Shown: positions 29,689 to 38,886, counted from the stretch's first letter. The stretch is 64,000 bases of DNA from Comamonas sp. JUb58 (GCF_004364775.1 NZ_SOAL01000016.1:84307-148306), one strand, 5' to 3'. Notes: generated from the letters alone by a model not told the origin. Made by a program: numbers and translations.

Positions 29689-29895
29689 ATGCCACTGCGT
29701 ATGTCTTCGCTGGCCTCCTTGCGCGCACCGCGACGCCAGGCTGCGCCATGGGCTGTTACGCCTTGCTGCGGCCTGGGCTCGGCCCGCCGCATGCCTCACC
29801 AGCTCGCGACCCTGCTGCGCCGCCGTGCCCCCATGGGCAAGGCGGCTGCGCAGTCCTGCTCGGCGTCGGCTGCATTGGACCCCTTCAGTCGCTGA
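29689..29895 (+). CDS. Second short frame in the mgtA leader
   Basis: An ATG with GGGAG seven bases upstream opens a 68-codon frame rich in Arg, Ala and Pro that stops 121 bases before mgtA. Composition is not clearly protein-like; it may be a translated leader frame or chance. Confidence 0.25.
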   Translation: MPLRMSSLASLRAPRRQAAPWAVTPCCGLGSARRMPHQLATLLRRRAPMGKAAAQSCSASAALDPFSR

Positions 29896-30016
29896 TCTTT
29901 CTTCTCTGTGATGTGCATGTGGGCGGCCGCGCTACCGCGGCGCCTACCTGCACGCCTGTATGGATTGCAGACGCCATGCGGCGCGGCGCAGCCGTGCCCT
30001 GGCTGGGAGATTGGTC

Positions 30017-32764
30017 ATGTTGAACCTGCTGAAGAATGGATTCGTCAACTTTCTGCGCTCGCGCCACTGGGGCGTGCATTTCCGCCGCTTGCCCATGTTT
30101 GAGCAACTGGCCCACACGCCGGTGGACGCCGGCATTTCCAAGGCCATGGGAGAGCGGCTGCGCAACGCCGCCCATGCCGCTGAACCCGCATTGCTGGAAA
30201 GCCTGAACACCAGCCGCCAGGGCCTGGACGATGCGCAGGTGCAGCAAGCCCGTGCGCAAGCGGGCTGGAACACCATCTCGCAGGACAAGCCCATGTCCCG
30301 CACCGAGCACCTGTGGCTGTGCTTTCGCACGCCGTTCAATCTGTTGCTGACGGTGCTGGCTGCCGTCTCGTGGCTGACGGCCGATGTCAAGGCCACGGTG
30401 GTGATTGGCAGCATGGTGGCGCTGGCCACCGGCCTGCGCTTTTGGCAGGAAGGCCGCGCCAACAAGGCCGCTGCTGGCCTGCAGGCCATGGTCTCCAACA
30501 CCGCCGCCGTACTGCGCCGCAGCGCTCAGGATGAGGAGGGGCGCGACCTGGATGCGCCGCCCTCGCGCCTGTCTGCACTGCAGGCCATGCGCGAGCTGCC
30601 CGTGCGCGAGCTGGTGCCAGGCGACATCATCCAGCTGGCGGCCGGTGACATGGTGCCCGCCGACTGCCGCCTGCTGACCTCCAAGGACCTCTTCCTGGCC
30701 CAGTCGGCGATGACCGGTGAATCCATGCCCGTGGAGAAATTTGCCCAGCTGCCCGACGATGCCCAGCACAACCCCGTTGAGCTGCGCAACCTGGTGTTCA
30801 TGGGCACGAACGTGGTCTCGGGTGCCGGCCTGGCAGTGGTGTTGACCACTGGCAACCAGAGCTACCTCGGTGCGCTGGCCGGCAAGGTCTCGGCGATGGA
30901 CCGCAGCCCCACCGCGTTCCAGATGGGCGTCAACAAGGTCAGCTGGGTGCTGATCCGTTTCATGCTGGTGATGGTGCCGCTGGTCTTGCTGATCAATGGC
31001 CTGACCAAGGGCGACTGGACCGAGGCCCTGCTGTTCGCGCTGTCGGTGGCCGTGGGCCTGACGCCTGAGATGCTGCCGATGATCGTGACTGCGACCCTGG
31101 CCAAGGGCGCGGTGTTCCTGTCGCGCAAGAAAGTGATCGTCAAGCACCTGGATGCCATCCAGAACTTTGGCGCGATGGATGTGCTGTGCACCGACAAGAC
31201 GGGCACCTTGACCGAGGACCGGATCTCGGTCGAGCGCCACCTCGATGCCTGGGGCGATGTCTCGCAGCATGTGCTGGACATGGCCTACCTGAACAGCTAC
31301 TACCAGACCGGCCTCAAGAGCCTGCTCGATGTGGCGGTGCTCGCCCATGCCGAGCGTGCCCAGCTGGTCGATGCCTATGCCAAGGTCGATGAAGTGCCGT
31401 TTGACTTTGTGCGCCGGCGCATGTCGGTGGTGGTGAGTGACGCTGCTGGCGTCGGCAAGATCATCACCAAGGGTGCGGTCGAGGAAATCCTGCAGGTGAG
31501 CAGCACGGTGCAAGCGGCCGGTGGTGAGCTGGAACTCGATGCAGGCTTGCGCAAGCGCATTGTCGCAACCGCCGAGGCGCTCAATGCCCAGGGGCTGCGC
31601 GTGGTGGCCGTGGCCACACGCGATACCCAGGCGGGCCAAGACAACTTTGGCGTGGCCGATGAGGCCGGCATGATGCTCTGCGGCTTTCTGGCCTTTATCG
31701 ATCCGCCCAAGGAGAGCGCTGCGCCCGCGCTGCAGGCGCTGGCACGCCATGGCGTGCAGACCAAGGTGCTGACTGGCGACAACGCCGCCGTCACCGCCAA
31801 GGTCTGCCAGCAAGTGGGCATCACCGAGCAGCACATCGTGCTGGGTGGCGATATCGAGCAGATGGACGACCAGCGCCTGGCCCAGGTGGTGGAAGAAGGC
31901 AATATCTTTGCCAAGCTGAGCCCTGCACACAAGGAACGCATCGTGCGCATGCTCAAGGCCAATGGCCATGTGGTGGGCTTCATGGGCGACGGCATCAACG
32001 ATGCGGCCGCGCTGCGCACGGCCGATATCGGCATCTCGGTGGACACAGCCGTCGATGTGGCCAAGGAGGCGGCCGACATCATCTTGCTGGACAAGAGCCT
32101 GATGGTGCTGGACCAGGGCGTGCAGGAAGGGCGCCGCACCTTTGCCAACATGCTCAAGTACATCAAGATGACGGCGAGCTCGAACTTTGGCAATGTGTTC
32201 TCGGTGTTGATTGCCAGTGCCTTCATCCCCTTCCTGCCCATGCTGCCGATGCAGCTGCTGGTGCAGAACCTGGTCTATGACTTCTCGCAGTCGGCGATCC
32301 CGTTTGACCATGTGGACCCCGAGCTGCTGACCCAGCCCCAGCGCTGGAACCCCGCCGATGTGGGCCGCTTCATGCTGTTCTTCGGCCCCATCAGCTCGAT
32401 CTTCGACATCACCACCTTTGTCGTGATGTGGAAGGTGTTCGGCGCCAACACGCCTGAGCGCCAGGCGCTGTTCCAGTCCGGCTGGTTTGTCGTGGGCCTG
32501 CTCACCCAGTCGCTGATCGTGCACATGATCCGCACCATGCGCATTCCGTTCATCCAGAGCCGCGCTGCCTGGCCGGTGAGTGTGATGACCTTGGTAGTTG
32601 TCGCTATCGGCATCTACCTGCCCATGGGCGCGCTGGCCCCTTATTTCAAGCTGGAGCCCCTGCCTGGCCTGTACTTTGTGTTCCTGGTGGCTGTGTTGCT
32701 GGCCTACATGGGTCTTACGCAAGTCATGAAAAAGTGGTACATCCGTCGCTACGGCTGGCAATAA
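30017..32764 (+). CDS. mgtA: P-type Mg2+-importing ATPase
   Basis: A 915-residue type IIIB P-type ATPase. N-terminal actuator domain with MTGESMPVEK (TGES dephosphorylation loop), phosphorylation motif DKTGTLTED, nucleotide domain, and hinge GDGINDAAALRTADIGISVDTAVDVAKEAADIILLDK. About ten membrane helices, including MLPMIVTATLAKGAV and the C-terminal set. Slightly longer than E. coli MgtA (898). GGGAG precedes the ATG at 30017; an ATG at 29960 lacks one. mgtC follows after 37 bases, so the two form an Mg2+-starvation operon. Confidence 0.96.
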   Translation: MLNLLKNGFVNFLRSRHWGVHFRRLPMFEQLAHTPVDAGISKAMGERLRNAAHAAEPALLESLNTSRQGLDDAQVQQARAQAGWNTISQDKPMSRTEHLWLCFRTPFNLLLTVLAAVSWLTADVKATVVIGSMVALATGLRFWQEGRANKAAAGLQAMVSNTAAVLRRSAQDEEGRDLDAPPSRLSALQAMRELPVRELVPGDIIQLAAGDMVPADCRLLTSKDLFLAQSAMTGESMPVEKFAQLPDDAQHNPVELRNLVFMGTNVVSGAGLAVVLTTGNQSYLGALAGKVSAMDRSPTAFQMGVNKVSWVLIRFMLVMVPLVLLINGLTKGDWTEALLFALSVAVGLTPEMLPMIVTATLAKGAVFLSRKKVIVKHLDAIQNFGAMDVLCTDKTGTLTEDRISVERHLDAWGDVSQHVLDMAYLNSYYQTGLKSLLDVAVLAHAERAQLVDAYAKVDEVPFDFVRRRMSVVVSDAAGVGKIITKGAVEEILQVSSTVQAAGGELELDAGLRKRIVATAEALNAQGLRVVAVATRDTQAGQDNFGVADEAGMMLCGFLAFIDPPKESAAPALQALARHGVQTKVLTGDNAAVTAKVCQQVGITEQHIVLGGDIEQMDDQRLAQVVEEGNIFAKLSPAHKERIVRMLKANGHVVGFMGDGINDAAALRTADIGISVDTAVDVAKEAADIILLDKSLMVLDQGVQEGRRTFANMLKYIKMTASSNFGNVFSVLIASAFIPFLPMLPMQLLVQNLVYDFSQSAIPFDHVDPELLTQPQRWNPADVGRFMLFFGPISSIFDITTFVVMWKVFGANTPERQALFQSGWFVVGLLTQSLIVHMIRTMRIPFIQSRAAWPVSVMTLVVVAIGIYLPMGALAPYFKLEPLPGLYFVFLVAVLLAYMGLTQVMKKWYIRRYGWQ

Positions 32765-32801
32765 GCGCCATTAAAAATAATCGTTTGCTAAGGAGGGCGC
32801 C

Positions 32802-33521
32802 ATGCTCGAAGCGCTGAACTACACACAACTGAATTCGCTGGTGAACACGGCCATCAGCCTGGTGACCGCCTTTGTGCTGGGCGCCGTCATCGGCCTGGAG
32901 CGCCAATACCGCCAGCGCACCGCTGGTCTGCGCACCAATGTACTGGTCGCCGTGGGCGCGGCCATCTTTGTCGACAGTGCCAATACCATTGCCGGCCCTG
33001 ATGGGGCCGTGCGTGTGATGGCCTATGTGGTCTCGGGGATCGGCTTCCTGGGTGCCGGCGTCATCATGCGCGAAGAGGGCAATGTGCGTGGCCTGAACAC
33101 CGCCGCCACCTTGTGGGGCTCGGCAGCGGTGGGTGCGGCAGCGGGCGCTGACCTGATCGTGCAGGCCGCCCTGGGCACCGTGCTGGTGTTGGCGGCCAAT
33201 ACCTTGCTGCGGCCGCTTGTCAATGCCATCAACCGCAAGCCGCTGGATGTGGCTTCTACCGAAATGACCAATGCAGTGTTTGTGGTGGCCGAGCGCCTGC
33301 ACCAGCGGTTGGCGCTGGCCATGCTGCAGGATGTGCTGGAGCGCGGCGGCTACCCGCCTGGCGACATCGACATCAAGCCCTTTGGCGAGGCCGAGGTGGT
33401 CATCGAAGCGACCTTGGCAGCCCAGTCGGTGGAAGGCGAAGAGCTGGATGCGATGGTTCATCTGCTGGCGGCCAAGCCCGGGGTACGCCAGGCGTTCTGG
33501 AGCCCCAGCACGCGGGATTGA
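32802..33521 (+). CDS. mgtC: MgtC/SapB-family membrane protein
   Basis: A 239-residue protein. Four to five hydrophobic segments fill the first 135 residues, with the MgtC signatures GAVIGLERQYRQRTAGLRTN and GIGFLGAGVIMREEGNVRGLNTAATLW. A C-terminal soluble ACT-like domain follows (about 160-239). MgtC-type proteins help growth at low Mg2+ and modulate ATP synthase or P-type ATPases. AAGGAGGGCGCC precedes the ATG. It is the distal gene of the mgtA operon. Confidence 0.94.
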   Translation: MLEALNYTQLNSLVNTAISLVTAFVLGAVIGLERQYRQRTAGLRTNVLVAVGAAIFVDSANTIAGPDGAVRVMAYVVSGIGFLGAGVIMREEGNVRGLNTAATLWGSAAVGAAAGADLIVQAALGTVLVLAANTLLRPLVNAINRKPLDVASTEMTNAVFVVAERLHQRLALAMLQDVLERGGYPPGDIDIKPFGEAEVVIEATLAAQSVEGEELDAMVHLLAAKPGVRQAFWSPSTRD

Positions 33522-33585
33522 TGAGAGCGCCTCGGCAGGTGCTCAGGCCGCTCAGACCGCTGCAGCGCGGTGTCCGGCGGCTTGC

Positions 33586-34281
33586 TCAGTCTTCAAAGGC
33601 AAAGCCGACGCCATAGATCGAGCGGATGCAGTCCGCATCGTCGCCCATCACCGTGCGCAGCTTCTTGCGCAGGTTCTTGATATGGCTGTCGACGGCGCGG
33701 TCGCTCACCTCCAGCGCATCGGCATAGGCCAGGTCCAGCAACTGGCTGCGGGGGTAGATCTTGCCGGGGTGGCGCTGCAGGATGTGCAGCAGGGCAAACT
33801 CGCGCCGTGTCAGGCCCAGGTCCTGGCCGCGCCAGCTGGCCTGGCTCGTGGTCTCGTCCAACTGCCAGTCGCTGGCAGCCTGGCTGGCTGCCGCGCCCGG
33901 GGCGGGTGGTGCATGGCGGCGCAGGATCACCTTGACGCGGGCAATCAGCTCGCGCGGGGAGAAGGGCTTGCAGATGTAGTCATCGGCGCCCATCTCCAGA
34001 CCCACCAGGCGATCGACTTCCTCGACCTTTGCGGTCAGGCAGATGACGGGGCAGATCTGGCGGGCGCGGCATTCGCGCAGAATGCTCAGACCATCGGTGC
34101 CGGGCAGCATCAGATCAAGAATGGCCAGCTGCGGCGCGCGGGCGCGCAGTGCGGCCATGGCCTGGCTGCCATCGGCAAAATGCTCGACTTCATAGCCTGC
34201 GTGGTGCAGGTAATCGATGACGACCGAGGCGATATCGGCCTCGTCTTCGGCATACAGAATGCGGGGTTTGACGGTGTTCAT
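33586..34281 (-). CDS. OmpR-family response regulator
   Basis: A 231-residue regulator with receiver acidic residues YAEDEAD at the start, phospho-acceptor Asp in LAILDLMLPGTDG and conserved Lys in ICLTAKVEE, then a C-terminal winged helix (SQASWRGQDLGLTRREFALLHILQRHPGKIYPRSQLLDLAY). Its start overlaps the kinase stop by 4 bases. BaeR-like envelope-stress control is possible but not shown. Confidence 0.94.
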   Translation of the reverse strand: MNTVKPRILYAEDEADIASVVIDYLHHAGYEVEHFADGSQAMAALRARAPQLAILDLMLPGTDGLSILRECRARQICPVICLTAKVEEVDRLVGLEMGADDYICKPFSPRELIARVKVILRRHAPPAPGAAASQAASDWQLDETTSQASWRGQDLGLTRREFALLHILQRHPGKIYPRSQLLDLAYADALEVSDRAVDSHIKNLRKKLRTVMGDDADCIRSIYGVGFAFED

Positions 34282-35834
34282 GCAACAGGGTCTATCAAGG
34301 GCAGGATCAAGGTAAGGCGCAGTCCGCCCAGTGACGAGATGGAAGCCTGCAATTGTCCTCCATGGGCTTGCACAATGCTTTTGCAGATCGCCAGTCCCAG
34401 GCCCGAGCCGCCGCTGGCGCGGCTGCGCGAGGTCTCTACGCGGTAAAAACGTTCAAAAATGCGGGGCAGTTCCGCCGGCGGAACCGAGGGGCTGCTGTCG
34501 TCGAGGTGCAGCTCCAGCCAGCGCTGGCCGGACGCAGGCACCGGCCCATGCAGGCTGGCGCTGATGCTGACCCGGCCGGGCGCATCGGTGTAGCGCAGGC
34601 TGTTTTCCAGAATATTGCTCAGCACCTGGTGCAGTTGCTGGGCATTGCCCTGCACCCAGGCCGGCGGCAGCGCGCCCAGCAGCTCTTGTGCCGTGGGCAG
34701 GCCAATGCCCGCCTGGCCAAAGCGGACCTGCACGGCTTCCACCGCCTCAATGGTCAGGGCCCGCATGTCCAGCGGACGTGCCGTGGCGGGCAGGTGGGCG
34801 GTCAGCTGCAGTGCGGGCGCGGCCTCCGGTGCGTGCACGACCAGCGCGGTGGGGATGGTGGCGCGCATATCGCTGACCAGCTGGGTCAGGCGCAGAATCT
34901 GGCGGTGCAGGCGCGCAGCAGTCTGCGCATCAAAGCTGCGGATGCCATCTTGCACGGCTTCTATCTCGGCCCGCACTGCGGCCAGCGGCGTGCGCAACTC
35001 ATGGGCCACCTGGGTCAGCCATTCATGCTGCTGGGCCTGGGCGGCCGAAAGCTGCTCGGCCATGTGGTTGTAGCGGTCGGCCAGCTCCACCAGCTCATCA
35101 TGGCCGGCCACTGCAATGCGGTAGTCGAGCTGGCCGCTGGCAAAGGCTTTGGCGCCTTCGCTCAAAGCCTCAATCGGGCGAATCCAGCGCCGGCTCAGCC
35201 ACCAGGACAGTGCGCCGGCCAGCAGCAAACCCAGTAGGCCGGAGATGCCCAGGAACACCAGATGCTCCTTCAAAAAGGCATTGTCGATCTGGTTTTTCAG
35301 GTCCTCGGGCTGGTTCAGGGTCAGGGTGCCGATCAGCGTATGCTGGCTGTCGAACAGCGGGTTCTTGGCGCTGCCCGGCGTGGGCGATACACCGGCGATC
35401 AGCTTGCCCTGGTTGTCGAGCAGGCCCAGGCGCTGCGACAGCGGGTGGCGCTCGATGGGGCGTAACTGTGGGGTGATCGCCGGGCCAACGGTGGCGCGGC
35501 GTGGTACCTCGGATTCCGCAGGGGGCGACACGGGCACGGCCGCCTGGCTGCCAAAGCGGGTCAGCGCATTCCAGCGCTCGGAGGTCAGCGAGGCCCAATG
35601 CGGGTCCTTGGCATATTCGCGCCGCAGCTGGCTTTCCAGGTATTCCAGGCGCCCCAGTTCAATCTGCGCGACATAGCCGCCCAGACCCCGCTGCAGGCTC
35701 CAGTACGAAAAGCCAAAAAACCCCAGCAGCAGGCCCAGCAGCAGCAGCACCATGGCCAGCAACACCCGCGTTTGCAGACGGGTAAAGCGAAACAGCTGGA
35801 GGCGGGGCTTGGTCACAGAGGGCGGGTGGGGCAA
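34278..35834 (-). CDS. Sensor histidine kinase
   Basis: A membrane kinase of up to 518 residues. One helix near residues 25-47, a periplasmic sensor region, a second helix around LVFLGISGLLGLLLAGALSWWL, then HAMP. Next come the H-box VAHELRTPLAAVRAE, N-box LSNILENSLRYT and G-box GGSGLGLAICKSIV. The frame opens with TTG at 35834; a GTG six codons later (MTKPRLQLF) is equally good, and neither has a clear ribosome binding site. Partner of the overlapping response-regulator gene; signal unknown. Confidence 0.92.
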   Translation of the reverse strand: MPHPPSVTKPRLQLFRFTRLQTRVLLAMVLLLLGLLLGFFGFSYWSLQRGLGGYVAQIELGRLEYLESQLRREYAKDPHWASLTSERWNALTRFGSQAAVPVSPPAESEVPRRATVGPAITPQLRPIERHPLSQRLGLLDNQGKLIAGVSPTPGSAKNPLFDSQHTLIGTLTLNQPEDLKNQIDNAFLKEHLVFLGISGLLGLLLAGALSWWLSRRWIRPIEALSEGAKAFASGQLDYRIAVAGHDELVELADRYNHMAEQLSAAQAQQHEWLTQVAHELRTPLAAVRAEIEAVQDGIRSFDAQTAARLHRQILRLTQLVSDMRATIPTALVVHAPEAAPALQLTAHLPATARPLDMRALTIEAVEAVQVRFGQAGIGLPTAQELLGALPPAWVQGNAQQLHQVLSNILENSLRYTDAPGRVSISASLHGPVPASGQRWLELHLDDSSPSVPPAELPRIFERFYRVETSRSRASGGSGLGLAICKSIVQAHGGQLQASISSLGGLRLTLILPLIDPVA

Positions 35835-35951
35835 AGGAAGAGGATGGGGACAACGGCAAAAACGGGCAGACGCAATGCCTGCCCGGCTATTCTCTTACAC
35901 AGTGCGTGGGTGTGTAAAAGTGTTGCTTGATCAGGGCGCTACCAGTGGCGC

Positions 35952-36209
35952 TCAAGGCCCGACGGAGGCGCCACGTTTGGCGACCAGCTGCTTGCCTTCT
36001 AGGCGGCAGGTGGCCTTGGCGGTTTTTCCGTTGTCCAGGGTGAGTTGCACCGCATCGCCCGCCTTCTTGCCCTGGCAGGCCTCAATGGCTTGCTTGGAGG
36101 GCGCAGGCTTGGCGGGGGTGGCGGCATAGGCCTGTGCGGTGGCAATCCAGAGGGCTGCAGTCACGGCGGTGCTGCACAGCAGACGATGGCGAAGTGGTTG
36201 AGAACTCAT
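35952..36209 (-). CDS. Small periplasmic protein of unknown function
   Basis: An 85-residue precursor with a signal peptide (LLCSTAVTAALWIATAQAYA), leaving about 55 residues with two cysteines (EACQGKK and ATCRLEG) that could form a disulfide. No family recognised. AAGGAATGCC precedes the ATG at 36209. It lies upstream of the kinase gene on the same strand (117-base gap), so it may be part of the stress response sensed by that kinase. The 258 bases up to the methyltransferase gene hold its probable promoter and nothing else recognised. Confidence 0.7.
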   Translation of the reverse strand: MSSQPLRHRLLCSTAVTAALWIATAQAYAATPAKPAPSKQAIEACQGKKAGDAVQLTLDNGKTAKATCRLEGKQLVAKRGASVGP

Positions 36210-36467
36210 GGCATTCCTTGTGTAAAAAGAGGCTCTGCGGGAGGCCGCGATCTGGTGTGGGACAGAAAGAAGCGGGTGAAACAGAGAAACTGGAGTGTGT
36301 TTACGCCTCTCCGCAGAGCCCATGACTGAACTATAAAAGCCAAATGTGGAGGAACTTGGGCCGACTTTGTGGAAGCTGTGACAAAGCGAAAGCCGCATGC
36401 CCATTGGGTTTGGGCGGGATCGGAGCCGTTTTAGAGCGCCGCAAAGTTATGCAAAGCGGCCCTGGTT

Positions 36468-37040
36468 TCAGAGCAGCGGCGCGGCCGGTGGCTGGGAGCC
36501 GTCCAGCGGGCGGCGCGCTGCAATGCGCTGTACCACCCGCTCCGGGTGGCGCAGCAGCCCCGCCTCATAGGCGATCACCGACCAGCCGGCGCAGACCTGC
36601 AGAAGCTCGCCGGGTTGCAGCAAAAAGTCGGGTCGGGAGGGCTTGCCATAGGCCTCGTTGCCCTGGGCAAAGGTCTCGTACAGCAGCAGGCCACCGGGGG
36701 CCACACTGGCCAGAATACGAGGCCACAGCGGGCGCCAGAGGTAGTTGGTGACGACCACCGCATCGAAGGCCCGGCCGTCCAGCGGCCAGGCGCCGTTCTC
36801 GATATCGGCCAGCAGCCATTCGCCTGCCGTATCGGATTGCAGCGCACGCAGCGCGGCCTCGTCGCGGTCCACCCCGGTGACCTGCAAACCCTGGGCCTGC
36901 AGGTAGCGCGCATGCCGTCCCTGGCCGCAGGCGAGATCCAGCACCTGGCTGCCGGCAGCTAGCAGCGGTGCAAAGCGGGTGATCCAGGGGGAGGGGGCGG
37001 GGCTAGAACTCATAGCCTGGCTAGAAGCAGGCCCAGACAT
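36468..37040 (-). CDS. Class I SAM-dependent methyltransferase (TehB-like)
   Basis: A 190-residue methyltransferase with motif I VLDLACGQGRHARYL, acidic ribose-binding VTGVDRDEAAL, motif II LLADIENGAWPLDGRAFDAVVVTNYLWRPLW, and GGLLLYETFA. TehB-type enzymes of this size methylate tellurite or small molecules; the substrate here is unknown. Its first 20 bases overlap the end of the small membrane-protein gene, suggesting coupling. Confidence 0.87.
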   Translation of the reverse strand: MSGPASSQAMSSSPAPSPWITRFAPLLAAGSQVLDLACGQGRHARYLQAQGLQVTGVDRDEAALRALQSDTAGEWLLADIENGAWPLDGRAFDAVVVTNYLWRPLWPRILASVAPGGLLLYETFAQGNEAYGKPSRPDFLLQPGELLQVCAGWSVIAYEAGLLRHPERVVQRIAARRPLDGSQPPAAPLL

Positions 37041-37194
37041 GGTCGGCCATGCGCACCATGAATTCTGGTTGCGTATAGAGCATGAAGACCAGCGCCAAGA
37101 GCACCGCCACCAGCAGCCAGATGGCGGCGCGCTGCCAGCTGCGCAGCGGCGCGGCGTCAGCGTTGGGGGGTGAGGGTGGGGCAGGCGGTTGCAT
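37021..37194 (-). CDS. Small single-pass membrane protein
   Basis: A 57-residue frame from the ATG at 37194: a Pro-rich start (MQPPAPPSPPNADAAP), one clear membrane helix (AAIWLLVAVLLALVFMLY) and a short tail. It fits tightly between the MFS stop (13 bases upstream) and the methyltransferase (20-base overlap), which supports it as a real gene. No function recognised. Confidence 0.6.
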   Translation of the reverse strand: MQPPAPPSPPNADAAPLRSWQRAAIWLLVAVLLALVFMLYTQPEFMVRMADHVWACF

Positions 37195-37207
37195 GATGCT
37201 TCGGTGT

Positions 37208-38431
37208 TCAGGCCGCCAGCGGCTGGCGCCGCACGGGCTCTTCCTTGACGGGCAGATTGACCAAGCCAGCGAACACGCCCAGGCCAATGGCCACATACCA
37301 GACGACATCATAGCTGCCGGTGTGGTCATAGAGGTAGCCGCCCAGCCAGATGCCCAGGAAGCTGCCGATCTGGTGGCTGAAGAACACAAAGCCGCTGAGC
37401 ATGGACAGATGCTGCACACCAAAGATCTGTGCGATGGCGCCATTGGTGAGCGGCACGGTGGACAGCCACAGGAAGCCCATCACGGCGGCAAAGGCGTAGA
37501 CCGACCAGGGCGACAGGGGCACCAGCAGAAACACCACGATCGCGATGGCGCGGATGAAGTAGATGCCCGAGAGCAGGTAGCGCTTGGCCATGCGCTGGCC
37601 CAGCGACCCGGCCAGGTAGGTGCCAAAGATGTTGAAGAGGCCGATCAGCGCCAACGAATAACTGGCCACATGGGGCGGCAGGCCAAAGTCCTTCAGGTAG
37701 CTGGGCATGTGCACGCCGATGAACATCACCTGGAAGCCGCAGACAAAGTAGCCGGCCGTCAGCAGCAAAAAGCTGGGGTGGCGGAAGGCCTCGGCCACGG
37801 CCTGGGCAATGGTTTGCTGATGGCCGCTGGCGGCATGGCGCTTGAGCGCATGGAAGTTGGGCTCGCGCAGCGCGATGGCCAGCGGCACGATGGTCAGCAC
37901 CAGGATGGCGCACACAAGCAGCGCGTTCTGCCAGCCCAGGCTGGCGATCAGCTGGCCCTCGACCGGCACCATGAAAAACTGGCCAAAGGAGCCTGCCGCA
38001 GCGGCTACCCCCATGGCCCAGGAGCGTTTCTCGGCTGGCAGCTGGCGCCCGATGACGCCATAGATCACCGCATAGGTGGTGCCCGTCTGCGCCATGCCGA
38101 TCAATAGCCCGGCGGTGAGCGCAAACATCAAGGTATTGGGCGCCCAGGCCATGCCTGCCAGGCCCAGCGCGTAGAGCAGCGCGCCGCAGACCAGCACCTT
38201 GCTGGCGCCAAAACGGTCGGCCAGCATGCCGGTAAAGATGCCAATCAGGCCCCAGCTCAGGTTTTGCACCGCCAGCGCGAGCGCAAAGGATTCGCGCGTC
38301 CAGCCCATCTCCTGCGTGATGGGCTGCAGCCAGAGGCCAAAGCCGTGGCGGATGCCCATCGATAAGGTCACTACGGCGCCGCCACACAGCAGCACGCGGG
38401 CTATGGACAATGGTTGTGCGTTGTTTTGCAT
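37208..38431 (-). CDS. MFS transporter
   Basis: A 407-residue carrier with 12 predicted helices. The start LLCGGAVVTLSMGIRHGFGLWLQPITQEMGW and the LADRFGASKV loop between helices 2 and 3 are typical of the monocarboxylate/oxalate-porter-like MFS group. Substrate unknown. It leads a three-gene group with the small membrane protein and methyltransferase. Confidence 0.9.
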   Translation of the reverse strand: MQNNAQPLSIARVLLCGGAVVTLSMGIRHGFGLWLQPITQEMGWTRESFALALAVQNLSWGLIGIFTGMLADRFGASKVLVCGALLYALGLAGMAWAPNTLMFALTAGLLIGMAQTGTTYAVIYGVIGRQLPAEKRSWAMGVAAAAGSFGQFFMVPVEGQLIASLGWQNALLVCAILVLTIVPLAIALREPNFHALKRHAASGHQQTIAQAVAEAFRHPSFLLLTAGYFVCGFQVMFIGVHMPSYLKDFGLPPHVASYSLALIGLFNIFGTYLAGSLGQRMAKRYLLSGIYFIRAIAIVVFLLVPLSPWSVYAFAAVMGFLWLSTVPLTNGAIAQIFGVQHLSMLSGFVFFSHQIGSFLGIWLGGYLYDHTGSYDVVWYVAIGLGVFAGLVNLPVKEEPVRRQPLAA

Positions 38432-38455
38432 AGTCTAAGGATGTCTCGTTATCTA

Positions 38456-38722
38456 AGAACGTGATTACGGTCTCTACGCAGCCGCGTTGGAGTGCAATCG
38501 GGATGAGTTCGAAGCGATGGTCCGCAGCTTGCACCGGGGTGCAAGCAAGGGCCAGCGTGAAGAAATCGCCCGATTTCACTCCAACCCGTAGGGACAGTGG
38601 CTTTGCGGGCGGTCTGCTTCGTTGCAGCGCTTGCCAATAGCGGGCTATTGGCTGCGCACTGCGCCTCGCATCCCATCCCGCAAAGACACTGTCGCGGCGC
38701 GAGGAGATCGTAAGCACGTTCT
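38456..38722. repeat. Palindromic intergenic element
   Basis: A 267-base element between the MFS gene and parE. Ends AGAACGTGATTACGGTCTC (38456-38474) and its mirror GAGATCGTAAGCACGTTCT (38704-38722) pair with two mismatches. Nested repeats lie inside: GTTGGAGTG with CACTCCAAC, and ACAGTGGCTTTGCGGG with CCCGCAAAGACACTGT. No gene of convincing composition is present. It looks like a mobile or regulatory repeat unit, distinct in sequence from the one at 5888-6512. Confidence 0.7.
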
Positions 38723-38836
38723 AGAAATTGTTACTCCAACGCCAAAAACCGGCTGTCGCCCGCATATTGCCCAGTGGCCGGCCAAGCCCATTGCAGGCTT
38801 TTGCGACCAAGCGTCGTGAATCGTCAACAAATCCAC

Positions 38837-38852
38837 CTGTTTATCTATACAG
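38837..38852. promoter_or_regulatory. LexA (SOS) box-like site upstream of parE
   Basis: CTGT-TTATCTAT-ACAG matches the CTGT-N8-ACAG core of LexA boxes exactly, with an all A/T/C interior. It lies 35 bases upstream of the parE start and just ahead of a possible -10 (TACAAT, 38858-38863), where a repressor would block transcription. Confidence 0.55.
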
Positions 38853-38886
38853 CTATTTACAATGGCAGCCGCTAGAATGGAAAGTT

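Larger units (their letters stand above)
29356..30016 (+). promoter_or_regulatory. Long leader region of mgtA
   Basis: About 660 bases without an ordinary gene precede mgtA. It holds a possible -10 (TACAAT, 29427-29432), a leader-peptide frame (29463-29513) that overlaps a hairpin closed by CTGTGG...CCACAG (29461-29502) with inner GTTGGCC-AAC-GGCCAAC, and a second short frame (29689-29895). A GCCGCG/CGCGGC hairpin lies near 29930-29945. Long regulated leaders with proline-sensing peptides control mgtA in enteric bacteria; this leader does not match the M-box fold as far as I can see. Confidence 0.5.

Noticed and set aside
29514..30016. M-box (ykoK) Mg2+ riboswitch upstream of mgtA
   Set aside because: A GTGAGGC-like stretch is present, but the order of conserved blocks does not follow the M-box consensus.
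29885..32761. 958-codon open frame antisense to mgtA
   Set aside because: It mirrors the mgtA coding frame in GC-rich DNA; rich in His, Gln, Ala and Gly with no domain, and mgtA is certain.
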